Below, piece after piece: positions 53,300 through 63,458 of a stretch of 64,000 bases of DNA. Source of the DNA: Butyrivibrio sp. XPD2002 (lineage in GTDB: Bacteria; Bacillota; Clostridia; Lachnospirales; Lachnospiraceae); the NCBI RefSeq assembly GCF_000423945.1, contig NZ_AUIY01000011.1, positions 124,001 to 188,000 of the forward strand. The letters are read 5' to 3'. Position numbers and translations under genes: made by a program. The notes under the pieces were generated by a model. It ran no database searches and was not told the DNA's origin. It saw only the letters and a program-made list of their open reading frames with translations. The stretch's first letter is position 1, and the number at the start of each line of letters is the position of its first letter.

Positions 53300-54637
53300 T
53301 GTATCGTCTCTTAAGAAACTCTTAAACGTGTGTGTAGTAATGCTTCCGGACGTTATATTAAGTGCCTCTGCCTGCTCCTTGGGTACAGCCACCCTCACAT
53401 ATCTGGTGGTAAGGCCGATCATGTACCTCTTACCGCCTATCTCTTCAACGTCCTCCCAGAGGATCTTCTCTGTCTTGCCGATGAAGCCTTCGCGATACTT
53501 CTTTGACTGCTCTTTAGTCATTGTGAGAAGCACATTGCTTCTTGCTGTCTTTTCCCTGTCAGTAAGCTGATCCTCCATCTTGGCAGCAACTGTGCCCTTT
53601 CTCGGAGAATACTTGAAAACATGCATCTCGTAAAAATTTATATCCTCAGCAAACTTCCTGCTCTCTTCGAAGGTCTCCTCCGTTTCACCGGGGAATCCTA
53701 CTATAATGTCTGTTGTTATTGCAGGTGCCTCGTAGGCTTCCCTTAGGAGCCTTACGCTATCCATGTATTCCTCCGCAGAATAATGTCTGTTCATCCTCTT
53801 TAAAGTGTCATTGCTTCCGCTCTGAAGAGAGAGGTGGAAATGAGGACAAACCTTGGAAAGAGCCGCCATCCCCTCTGCAACCTCTTGTGTTATTATTCTG
53901 GGTTCAAGGGAGCTTAGTCTTATTCTCTCTATTCCATCTATAGCATTAAGCTTTTGAAGAAGCGGTAAAAGAGCTGATTCACCCTTATCAACACCATAGG
54001 AACTGATGTGAATTCCCGTAAGAACTATCTCCTTACAGCCATCCTTTGCGAGCTTTTTAACCTCATCCAGGATATCCTCCTCATCTCTGCTTCTGATTCT
54101 TCCTCTGGCATAAGGGATTATGCAATATGTGCAAAACTGATTGCAGCCATCCTGGATCTTGATATATGCCCTTGTATGTCCGGGCATGCTGGCAAGCTCC
54201 ATGCGTTCATATCTCTGCTCAGGATCGTTGATCTTTGTAACGCTGAGTCCTCCAAGTATTTTGTCTGCTGCCTGGCCTGACTCCTCTTCCTTCTCCCTGA
54301 AATACTCCTCAAGAATACTTACTATCTCAGCCTTTTTGTTGTTTCCGACGATCAGGTCTATGCTGTCATCCAGCTTAACTCCCTCTTTGTCGGTCTCAAC
54401 ATAACAGCCACAGGCCACTACCACCGAATCAGGATTTTTTCTCTTTGCACGATGCAGCATCTGTCTGCTTTTGTGGTCTGCAATAGAGGTAACTGAACAG
54501 GTATTTATTATGTAAATATCTGCCATTTCATCAAATGACACAATCTTATATCCACATTCTTGTAACTTTTGTCCCATGACATCTGTCTCGTACCTGTTTA
54601 CCTTGCATCCGAGACTATGTAGGGCGACACTTTTCAT
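53288..54637 (-). CDS. mtaB: tRNA t6A37 methylthiotransferase MtaB
   Basis: 449 residues. Three Cys of the N-terminal MTTase domain (LGCKVNRYE, INTCSV, ACGCYV) bind one iron-sulfur cluster; the radical-SAM motif CNQFCTYCIIPYARG near 166 binds the second. A TRAM domain ends the protein. It converts t6A37 into ms2t6A37 in tRNAs decoding ANN. In B. subtilis mtaB (yqeV) follows dnaJ-prmA-rsmE; here thiI-nifS and an HPr-like gene come in between. AACGGAGG precedes the ATG. Confidence 0.94.
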   Translation of the reverse strand: MKSVALHSLGCKVNRYETDVMGQKLQECGYKIVSFDEMADIYIINTCSVTSIADHKSRQMLHRAKRKNPDSVVVACGCYVETDKEGVKLDDSIDLIVGNNKKAEIVSILEEYFREKEEESGQAADKILGGLSVTKINDPEQRYERMELASMPGHTRAYIKIQDGCNQFCTYCIIPYARGRIRSRDEEDILDEVKKLAKDGCKEIVLTGIHISSYGVDKGESALLPLLQKLNAIDGIERIRLSSLEPRIITQEVAEGMAALSKVCPHFHLSLQSGSNDTLKRMNRHYSAEEYMDSVRLLREAYEAPAITTDIIVGFPGETEETFEESRKFAEDINFYEMHVFKYSPRKGTVAAKMEDQLTDREKTARSNVLLTMTKEQSKKYREGFIGKTEKILWEDVEEIGGKRYMIGLTTRYVRVAVPKEQAEALNITSGSITTHTFKSFLRDDTLLI

Positions 54638-54670
54638 ATTAAACCTCCGTTATTTTTGACGTATATAACA

Positions 54671-54699
54671 TTGACTTTTAACGTCCTTCCGTTTATTAT
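54671..54699 (+). promoter_or_regulatory. Strong sigma-A promoter of the HPr-like gene
   Basis: TTGACT (54671-54676), 17-base spacer, TATTAT (54694-54699). The start should fall near 54706, just before AAGGAGG (54709-54715), so the leader is very short. Confidence 0.75.
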
Positions 54700-54725
54700 G
54701 AAGAAAAGAAGGAGGTATTTGCGCA

Positions 54726-54956
54726 ATGAAAACCGTAAAAATTTCTTTAAACTCTATCGATAAGGTAAAATCCTTTGTAAACGATATTACAAAGTTCGAT
54801 TATGATTTCGACCTTGTATCTGGTAGATACGTAATAGACGCAAAGTCTATCATGGGTATTTTCTCACTCGATCTTTCAAAGCCGATCGACCTTAACATCC
54901 ATGCTGAAGACGGCGCCGACGAAGTGCTTTCAATCTTAAAGCCTTACATGATCTAA
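54726..54956 (+). CDS. HPr-like protein lacking the phosphocarrier histidine
   Basis: 76 residues. The HPr strand/helix order is seen from VKISLNSIDKVKSFVNDI to the terminal EVLSILKPYMI. The GLHxRPA loop is replaced by NSIDKVKSF, so no His15, but DAKSIMGIFSLDL has Ser41 in the position of the regulatory Ser46. It cannot accept phosphate from EI and may be a target of HPr kinase or a protein-binding module. Similar short members exist in Clostridia. It has a strong promoter, a perfect AAGGAGG, and a terminator, and so is a highly expressed single gene. Confidence 0.8.
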   Translation: MKTVKISLNSIDKVKSFVNDITKFDYDFDLVSGRYVIDAKSIMGIFSLDLSKPIDLNIHAEDGADEVLSILKPYMI

Positions 54957-54985
54957 TCTTAGATCTAAATTCAAGAAAACTACTG

Positions 54986-55010
54986 AAACCTGCGACCTGG
55001 TCGCAGGTTT
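54986..55010 (+). terminator. Terminator of the HPr-like gene
   Basis: AAACCTGCGA pairs with TCGCAGGTTT around CCTGG, and a T-run (TTTT) follows. It is 29 bases after the stop. Confidence 0.92.
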
Positions 55011-55019
55011 TTTTAGCAC

Positions 55020-55100
55020 AACCTCTGCCAAAGGACAGATTTCCTTAAAATCCAGGTCTTCCCCCTGGGGGGAAGGTGGCACGAAGTGCCGGATGAGGGG
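55020..55100. repeat. REP-like element with two hairpins (CTTCCCCC / GGCACGAAGTGCC)
   Basis: A GC-rich block of about 47 bases at 55054-55100 has CTTCCCCC..GGGGGGAAG (a stem) and GGCACGAAGTGCC (a second stem), ending GGATGAGGGG directly at the thiI stop. This motif recurs in intergenic spaces of many Clostridiales genomes (recalled from general knowledge). The flank 55020-55053 may be part of the same unit. Only one copy lies in the window. Confidence 0.6.
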
Positions 55101-56303
55101 TTATGCTTCAAGCGTAATTATCTCATCTGTCTCAAGAGCAGTCTTCACCAGTTCATCTATCTTCTCATCGAGACGGTGCTCGTGTGATCTGATAACTTCA
55201 AGGCGAGGCTTTGTTACAGGGTGCTTGGCCACAAAGATTGTGCAGCAGTCCTCGTAAGGAAGAATTGAAGTCTCATAGGCATCAATTTTCAGAGAGATAT
55301 CCACAATATCCTGCTTATCAAACGCAATGAGCGGTCTGTAAACAGGCATATCTGTTACTACTTCATTGGTTGCCATAAGGCTCTCCATGGTCTGTGAAGC
55401 AACCTGACCGATACTCTCACCGGTAATAAGGCCCATGCACTTGTTCTCAGCAGCGATCATGTCTGCAATTCTCATCATATATCTGCGCATGATGATAGTA
55501 AGCTCATCGTGAGGACACTGCTTGTAGATGTACATCTGAATATCTGTAAAGTTGATTACATGAAGTCTGATCTTACCTGTATACTTAGCGATAACCTTGG
55601 CAAGATCTACAACCTTCTGCTTAGCTCTCTCACTTGTGTATGGCGGAGCATTAAAATAAACTGCCTCTATTTCAGCACCGCGCTTAGCGATCATGTATCC
55701 CGCAACAGGTGAGTCAATACCACCTGACAAAAGAAGACATGCCTTACCGCTTGTACCGATCGGCATTCCTCCGGGACCGGGAATAATCTCAGAATAAATA
55801 TTAACCTTCTCACGGATCTCTACGCTTACAAGAATCTGGGGATCTCTCACATCAACCTTCATCTCAGGGAACGCATCGAGAACCTGCGCTCCGATCTCAG
55901 CAGCAGCCTCCATGGAATCAAGAGGATAAGTCTTATCAACACGTCTGCACTTGATCTTGAAGGTTTTGTTCTTGTCCGGATAAACTCCGTCCAGGAATTT
56001 GATTACCTCCTGTGACAGGCCGTTAATATCGGGAAGCTTACCGTCGCCATCTCTTTCTATGCATACAGCAGGGCAGATACCGGTGATACCGAATACAGTC
56101 TGAAGTGCTGCTACGGTCTCATCAAAATCAAAGCCCTTGGCATTTAAGTATATTCTTCCTGAAACACGGAAAATACTAAATTCGCCCTCGCACTTTGCGA
56201 GCACACGCTCCATCTGTCTTACCAGTGCCTCTTCAAAAAGGTATCTGTTCTTACCCTTAATTCCTATCTCTGCATATTTAATAATAAATGCATGGTATTG
56301 CAT
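55101..56303 (-). CDS. thiI: tRNA 4-thiouridine synthase ThiI
   Basis: 400 residues. A ferredoxin-like/THUMP N-terminus (about 1-165) precedes the PP-loop domain, LLLSGGIDSPVAGYM near 188, with the Cys of LPYEDCCTIF near 350. There is no rhodanese domain, as in other Firmicutes that use only tRNA thiolation. It makes s4U8 in tRNA, with sulfur from the cysteine desulfurase encoded directly upstream (9-base gap). AAGGAG precedes the ATG. Confidence 0.95.
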   Translation of the reverse strand: MQYHAFIIKYAEIGIKGKNRYLFEEALVRQMERVLAKCEGEFSIFRVSGRIYLNAKGFDFDETVAALQTVFGITGICPAVCIERDGDGKLPDINGLSQEVIKFLDGVYPDKNKTFKIKCRRVDKTYPLDSMEAAAEIGAQVLDAFPEMKVDVRDPQILVSVEIREKVNIYSEIIPGPGGMPIGTSGKACLLLSGGIDSPVAGYMIAKRGAEIEAVYFNAPPYTSERAKQKVVDLAKVIAKYTGKIRLHVINFTDIQMYIYKQCPHDELTIIMRRYMMRIADMIAAENKCMGLITGESIGQVASQTMESLMATNEVVTDMPVYRPLIAFDKQDIVDISLKIDAYETSILPYEDCCTIFVAKHPVTKPRLEVIRSHEHRLDEKIDELVKTALETDEIITLEA

Positions 56304-56312
56304 AACTTCTCC

Positions 56313-57521
56313 TTATCTTCTTGAAAATTGTCTAAGCATAGGAACAATTTCCTTAAACACTTTTACTGTCTCATCTATCTCTTCTGCAGTAGTGAACTCA
56401 GACATACTGATTCTCACCGTACTGTCATATAATTCCTTGGGAATACTTATCGCCTTAAGTGTCGTTGACACCGACGGATGGTTTGAGGAGCAGGCACTTC
56501 CCGCTGATACATATATCTCCTTATCCTCCAGCGCATGAAGCAGAACCTCTGCTCTTACGCCCTTAACCGACACGCTTACGATATGCGGTGCTGTCTTACT
56601 GATAACCTCTGTAAGTTCCTCATCTGTAAGATCGCTTATCTTTCTATCGGAGGTATCTATTCCGTTTATTCTGATATCAGGAAGCTCAGTTGTAAGTCCC
56701 TTTATCAGTCTGAACTTCAGACTATAGAGCATCTTACGGTTTTCATCAAGAGTGCTGTATATCTCTTCAGCAGCTCTTCCGAGCCCTGCAATTCCAGGAA
56801 TATTCAGGGTGCCTGATCTAAGGCCTCCCTGCTGTCCACCGCCATAGGTGATGGGCACGATTCTTACTCCGTCCTTTATATATAAAAATCCGATTCCCTT
56901 GGGGGCATGGATCTTATGTCCGCTCACAGACAGCATATCTATTCCCATCTGCTTGGGAATAAGCTGCTCTTTTCCGTAGCCCTGAACTGCATCAACATGA
57001 AAAATGATCCTGGGATTAGCAGCGTGGATGATCTTCCCTGCTTCCTCAAGAGGCTGAACTGCACCAATCTCATTATTAACAGCCATGATTGAAACGAGAA
57101 TAGTATCTTCTCTTATGGCACTCTTAAGCTCTTCAAGATCTATAAGCCCTTCCTCGGATACCTTAAGATATGTCACCTCAAAGCCCTGATCCTCAAGATA
57201 CTTCATGGAATTAAGTATAGCCGGATGCTCAATGCAGGTAGTGATAAGATGCTTACCCTCTCTGTGATGAGCCATGGCGCCGCCAATAACCGCAATGTTA
57301 TCAGACTCTGTTCCGCCTGATGTAAAAAGTATCTCCTTCGGCTTAGCCTTCAATGTTTTTGCAATCTGCTCTGATGCTTTTTTCAGGTAATTCTCAGCAA
57401 CAACTCCCTTGTGATGCATACTGGAGGCATTACCATAATCCTCCATCATTGTCTTCATGCAAAGCTCTGATACATCATCATATATCCTGGTTGTCGCAGA
57501 GTTATCTAAGTATATTTCCAT
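56313..57521 (-). CDS. nifZ: Cysteine desulfurase (NifS/NifZ-like)
   Basis: 402 residues. The start MEIYLDNSATT, the PLP lysine in SVSGHKIHAPKG near 205, and the sulfur-carrying Cys in SAGSACSSNHPS near 350 are present. Its place with thiI matches the NifZ-ThiI pair of B. subtilis, where this enzyme supplies sulfur for s4U8 rather than for general cluster assembly. GAGGAAAT precedes the ATG. Confidence 0.92.
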   Translation of the reverse strand: MEIYLDNSATTRIYDDVSELCMKTMMEDYGNASSMHHKGVVAENYLKKASEQIAKTLKAKPKEILFTSGGTESDNIAVIGGAMAHHREGKHLITTCIEHPAILNSMKYLEDQGFEVTYLKVSEEGLIDLEELKSAIREDTILVSIMAVNNEIGAVQPLEEAGKIIHAANPRIIFHVDAVQGYGKEQLIPKQMGIDMLSVSGHKIHAPKGIGFLYIKDGVRIVPITYGGGQQGGLRSGTLNIPGIAGLGRAAEEIYSTLDENRKMLYSLKFRLIKGLTTELPDIRINGIDTSDRKISDLTDEELTEVISKTAPHIVSVSVKGVRAEVLLHALEDKEIYVSAGSACSSNHPSVSTTLKAISIPKELYDSTVRISMSEFTTAEEIDETVKVFKEIVPMLRQFSRR

Positions 57522-57561
57522 ATTTCCTCATTCCGTTACTGCCGATAGGCAGTAGTAATGT

Positions 57562-58311
57562 TTATGCTTCCAAATGATACATGAGCCATGCCAGCATGGT
57601 AAAGCCGGCTGTCTCTGTTCTAAGAATTCTTTTGCCCATGGTTATAGAATTAAAACCTGCTTCCATAGCAAAGCTCACCTCTTCATCAGCAAAGCCACCC
57701 TCAGGTCCGATGAACACCGCTATGCTCTGTCCGGGCCTTACAGCTTCAATCAGCTCTCTGGTTTTGGTCATGCCCTCAGCCTGCTCATAGGGAAGAAGCT
57801 TAACCTCCATATCCAAGCAGAAATTTATTGCTTCCTTGAAGCTCATGGGCGTCCCTATTTCAGGAACGAATGCTCTTTTACTCTGCTTTGCTGCTGCCTC
57901 AGCTATAGCCTGCCAGCGCTTTATCTTATTCGCAGCCCTTTTTTCATCAAGCTTAACCACCGATCTTTTCATGGAAACCGGTATAACCTGATAAACTCCA
58001 AGCTCAACTGCCTTCTGAATAATAAGCTCCATCTTGTCAGCCTTGGGGAGTCCCTGAAAAAGATATATCTTTGCAGGAAGCTCCACGCCTGACTCCTTCA
58101 CAAAACGAAGCTCACCGACAAGCTCTGTATCCGTAACAGACTCAATTCCAAAGCGGTATTCCTTGTCTTCCTCTTCTCTGAAACTGACAGAAAACTCCTC
58201 TCCGGGCTTCATTCTAAGGACATTAACCATGTGGTTATAATCAGAGTCTGTAATTATTATTCTTTTTCCATCATCAATAAGCTGACTACTCTCAGCAAAA
58301 AAATGATACAT
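57562..58311 (-). CDS. rsmE: 16S rRNA m3U1498 methyltransferase RsmE
   Basis: 249 residues. An N-terminal PUA-like region (YHFFAESSQL...HMVNVLRMKPGE) and a SPOUT domain with knot motifs FIGPEGGF near 196 and LGKRILRTETA at the end. It methylates U1498 of 16S rRNA. Stop of prmA lies 54 bases upstream; order prmA-rsmE is conserved. Confidence 0.95.
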   Translation of the reverse strand: MYHFFAESSQLIDDGKRIIITDSDYNHMVNVLRMKPGEEFSVSFREEEDKEYRFGIESVTDTELVGELRFVKESGVELPAKIYLFQGLPKADKMELIIQKAVELGVYQVIPVSMKRSVVKLDEKRAANKIKRWQAIAEAAAKQSKRAFVPEIGTPMSFKEAINFCLDMEVKLLPYEQAEGMTKTRELIEAVRPGQSIAVFIGPEGGFADEEVSFAMEAGFNSITMGKRILRTETAGFTMLAWLMYHLEA

Positions 58312-58365
58312 AAAACCTCATCTGCCCCTTGGGCACATTCTCCTATTGAGAAGACTTAGTTTAAA

Positions 58366-59421
58366 TTACTTTCTTGAAATAACTGATACCCACTCGCCCT
58401 GCTTGCAGATTTCTATAACCTTAAGTCCGGCATCCTCATGTGCCTTGCGGATCACTTCCTCTTTAGCTTCAATAATTCCTGAAGTGATATAAATTCCCCC
58501 ATCCTTAAGGAGTCCCGGAACAATAGGTGTGAGTGGTACAAGAACATAGGGAAGGATATTCGCTACTACGATGTCATAGCCTGTTCCAACCTGCTCTTTA
58601 ACCTTATCATCATCAATGATATTACCGATTATCAGATCAAAATCCTCTACAGCAACATCATTTGCCTTCTTATTATCAGCGACTGCAGGCTCTGCACAGG
58701 GATCAAGATCAGTACCCACAGTATGTCCAGCGCCAAACTTCATCGCAAGTATAGACAATACCCCACTTCCGGTTCCTACGTCAAGTACTCTGGCTCCGGG
58801 AGTCATATATTTCCTAAGTGCGCGTATGCAAAGCTGGGTTGTCTCATGCATACCTGTTCCGAAAGCTGTACCCGGATCAATATGAAGGGTGATATTCGCC
58901 TTCTTTTTATCCTCTTCGTCAGGAGTCTCCCAGGAAGGGATCACCAGAACATCATCCACAAAGAACTTGTGGAAGTACTGCTTCCAGTTATTTATCCAGT
59001 CAATATCCTCTGTTACATCTACGGATATTGTACCGTCCCCTATATTTGAAAAAGTACTGAGCTCATCAAGTACTTCCCTGATAGCAGTCTTCATCTCATC
59101 AGGAGTCTTCTTTACTTCTATTTCTTCGCCGTTCTCATCATACTCATGAACCGTGAGGACATTATTGTCATCAACCTCAACGAAAAAGTTCAGATATGCT
59201 ACTCCATCCTCTCCGGGAGCACTAATTGCACAGCTGTCTACTCCTGTCTCTTCATCATCTGCATCCTGAAGGTCATCAGTAAACATCTGCTCCTTATCGG
59301 CAGCTGTAAGAGGCGCATTGTCCTCAATCTGTGCACCCTCAAGACCTATATCCATCATGCTGCTTACAATAATATCCTCAGATTCCTCATTGGTTCTAAT
59401 TCGAAAACGCATCCATTTCAT
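58366..59421 (-). CDS. prmA: Ribosomal protein L11 methyltransferase PrmA
   Basis: 351 residues, longer than the usual 290-315. The SAM domain shows DPGTAFGTGMHETT near 190 and LDVGTGSGVLSI near 219, with VANILPYVLVPL near 285 (NxxY-like). The extra length is an acidic insertion at about 45-110 (DDLQDADDEETG... VHEYDENGEE) in the substrate-recognition half. AAGGAG precedes the ATG. It trimethylates L11 in other bacteria. Confidence 0.93.
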   Translation of the reverse strand: MKWMRFRIRTNEESEDIIVSSMMDIGLEGAQIEDNAPLTAADKEQMFTDDLQDADDEETGVDSCAISAPGEDGVAYLNFFVEVDDNNVLTVHEYDENGEEIEVKKTPDEMKTAIREVLDELSTFSNIGDGTISVDVTEDIDWINNWKQYFHKFFVDDVLVIPSWETPDEEDKKKANITLHIDPGTAFGTGMHETTQLCIRALRKYMTPGARVLDVGTGSGVLSILAMKFGAGHTVGTDLDPCAEPAVADNKKANDVAVEDFDLIIGNIIDDDKVKEQVGTGYDIVVANILPYVLVPLTPIVPGLLKDGGIYITSGIIEAKEEVIRKAHEDAGLKVIEICKQGEWVSVISRK

Positions 59422-59445
59422 AATAAGACTCCTTTACATACGAAC

Positions 59446-59471
59446 AGCGGGGAGAAATTTTTCTCCCCGCT
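59446..59471 (-). other. Intercistronic hairpin between dnaJ and prmA
   Basis: AGCGGGGAGAAA pairs perfectly with TTTCTCCCCGCT around two bases. On the minus strand no U-run follows, so it may stabilise the dnaJ end or hinder read-through rather than stop transcription. Confidence 0.65.
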
Positions 59472-59484
59472 CCATATTCATATA

Positions 59485-60660
59485 TTATTTTTTCTTTCCG
59501 AAAAATCCGCCCTTTTTCTTGCCATCGTCATTTCCGTCCTTGTTGCCGGAAATAGCATCAGCAGCGTGCAGGCTGTCTCCTGTCTTTTCATCAAACTGTT
59601 TAAGAAGCTCCTTGGCCTCCTTGGACAATTTATCAGGAACCTGAACAACAAGTGTTACATAGTGGTCTCCGCGAATGTCCTTATTTCTAAGTGTAGGAAC
59701 ACCCTTGCCGCGAAGTCTTACTCTTGTGTCAGTCTGTGTACCGGCCTTAACATCGTAGAGCACCTTACCGTCTACTGTATCAATGGCAACAGTTCCACCA
59801 AGTGCAGCAATTGCATATGACATCGGAACAGTTGAGAAGATGTCGTAATCCTGTCTCTGGAAAATAGGATGATCTGCAACGATAACCTCAACAAGAAGAT
59901 CTCCTCTGGGGCCACCGTTTCTTCCGGGCTCACCCTTTTCACGGATACGCACGCTCTGTCCGTTATCAATACCTGCAGGAATAGATACCTGGATTCTCTT
60001 AGTGCTTGCTACGTAACCTGTTCCGCCACAGTCAGAGCACTTATCCTTGATAACCTTACCGCTACCATTACAATCAGGACATGTCTGAACGTTTCTTACG
60101 GTTCCAAAGAAGGACTGCTGTGTAAATACAACCTGTCCCTTACCACCGCACTTAGGACACATCTGAGCTGTTGTACCGGGCTTTGCACCGGTTCCCTTAC
60201 AGGTCGGGCAGGGATCCTTAAGCTTGAGCTCAAGCTCCTTCTCACAACCAAAAACAGCTTCTTCGAAGGTGATTCTTACGCTGGCACGAATATTAGCTCC
60301 CTTTGCAGGGCCGCTTCTTGCACCCTGGCTTCTTCTGCCACCACCGAAGAAATCTCCGAATATGTCACCAAATATATCGCCAAAGTCAGCACCGCCGAAA
60401 TCAAATCCGCCAAATCCGCCGGCACCGCCTTCGAATGCAGCATGTCCAAACTGATCGTACTGACGTCTCTTTTCCGGATCACTTAATACCGCATAAGCCT
60501 CAGAGGCTTCCTTAAACTTATCAGCTGCAGCAGCATCACCGGGATTCATATCCGGATGATACTTCTTAGCAAGTACACGGTATGCTTTTTTTATCTCATC
60601 ATCACTTGCGCCCTTGCTGACACCAAGGACCTCGTAATAATCGCGCTTCTGATCTGCCAT
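59485..60660 (-). CDS. dnaJ: Chaperone DnaJ
   Basis: 391 residues: J domain with the HPD motif (KKYHPDMNP), a Gly/Phe linker ([15 protein letters not shown]), four CxxCxGxG zinc motifs ([32 protein letters not shown]) and the C-terminal substrate domains. Works with DnaK and GrpE encoded upstream. The tail is Lys/Gly-rich. AGGAGATATTA precedes the ATG. Confidence 0.97.
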   Translation of the reverse strand: MADQKRDYYEVLGVSKGASDDEIKKAYRVLAKKYHPDMNPGDAAAADKFKEASEAYAVLSDPEKRRQYDQFGHAAFEGGAGGFGGFDFGGADFGDIFGDIFGDFFGGGRRSQGARSGPAKGANIRASVRITFEEAVFGCEKELELKLKDPCPTCKGTGAKPGTTAQMCPKCGGKGQVVFTQQSFFGTVRNVQTCPDCNGSGKVIKDKCSDCGGTGYVASTKRIQVSIPAGIDNGQSVRIREKGEPGRNGGPRGDLLVEVIVADHPIFQRQDYDIFSTVPMSYAIAALGGTVAIDTVDGKVLYDVKAGTQTDTRVRLRGKGVPTLRNKDIRGDHYVTLVVQVPDKLSKEAKELLKQFDEKTGDSLHAADAISGNKDGNDDGKKKGGFFGKKK

Positions 60661-60687
60661 TAATATCTCCTATATCTACTACTAAAT

Positions 60688-60717
60688 GCCCAATACATCC
60701 TACATTATGTATTGGGC
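60688..60717 (-). other. Intercistronic hairpin between dnaK and dnaJ
   Basis: GCCCAATACAT pairs perfectly with ATGTATTGGGC around eight bases, 28 bases before the dnaJ start. No U-run follows on the minus strand. The rest of the 183-base gap (60718-60843) contains a second GC-rich inverted repeat, GTTCTG..CAGAAC, and AGTGTAGTACACT. Confidence 0.6.
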
Positions 60718-60843
60718 TTTAGCAATATTTTAAATATTAAACTTTTATAAAGATGGAAGCTTATACTTCACAAGGAAGTTCTGCTCTCGCTTCGCTCGCC
60801 AGAACAGTGTAGTACACTAAGCTCGAAAAAACTCGCTAAGTGA

Positions 60844-62727
<1,884 letters not shown>

Positions 62728-62768
62728 TTATTCCTCCATATATAAATCTAAATGATTGAAATACTATA

Positions 62769-63437
62769 TTATTTGGCTACGGCAACCATGCTGTGTCTCA
62801 GCACTGTGTCGTGGTACATGTAACCCTTCTGAAGCTCCTGTGCTACGAAGCCTTCCTCGACCTCTTCGCTCTCAACCTGCATTACAGCGTTGTGGAAATT
62901 AGGATCAAATTCCTTTCCTACAGCTTCGATGGGAGTAACACCAAGATCCTCCATCTGCTTCATGAGCTGCTTGTATATCATGTTCATTCCATCTGCAAAA
63001 GCGGAATTCTTCTCTTCTTCAGGGACTGCAGCAAGTCCTCTTTCGAAGTTATCAACAACAGGAAGAATCTTTTCAAGTACATTTGATGCTCCCTGATCGA
63101 ACATCTGAGATTTTTCTTTATCGGTTCTCTTACGGAAGTTCTCAAACTCCGCAACCTGACGCAGATATTTGTCCTGCATCTCCTCAAACTTCTCTTTGAA
63201 GGGATTCTTCTTTTCTTTTTTACCGAAAAGACCTTTCTTCTCGCCTTCGCCGTTCTCAGCGCCTTCAGCACCTGCTTCTGCGCTCTCAGCAGCGGCAGCC
63301 TCTTCCTCAGCGGCCTCGGCAACCTTGTTTGCAGCATCTGCAACCTGTTTTGCCTTCTCAGCTACTTCCTGCTGAAGCTCCTTTGCTGTCTTCTTTCCGG
63401 ACTCTTTATTAACGTCCTTCTTTACTTCCTTACTCAA
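62769..63437 (-). CDS. grpE: Nucleotide exchange factor GrpE
   Basis: 222 residues, start TTG at 63437, with AAGGAG nine bases upstream. The N-terminal 70 residues are Lys/Glu/Ala-rich coiled coil; the core FENFRKRTDKEK and the C-terminal NFHNAVMQVESEEVEEGFVAQELQKGY match GrpE. It releases ADP from DnaK. Confidence 0.96.
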   Translation of the reverse strand: MSKEVKKDVNKESGKKTAKELQQEVAEKAKQVADAANKVAEAAEEEAAAAESAEAGAEGAENGEGEKKGLFGKKEKKNPFKEKFEEMQDKYLRQVAEFENFRKRTDKEKSQMFDQGASNVLEKILPVVDNFERGLAAVPEEEKNSAFADGMNMIYKQLMKQMEDLGVTPIEAVGKEFDPNFHNAVMQVESEEVEEGFVAQELQKGYMYHDTVLRHSMVAVAK

Positions 63438-63458
63438 TTTAAATACTCCTTACTGGTT

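Noticed and set aside
57538..57553. Small ACTGCC/GGCAGT stem between the cysteine desulfurase and rsmE
   Set aside because: Only six pairs and no U-run; too weak to call a terminator or regulatory site.
59146..59820. 224-codon plus-strand frame across the dnaJ-prmA junction
   Set aside because: It crosses two well-supported genes and a perfect hairpin, and has no recognisable domain.
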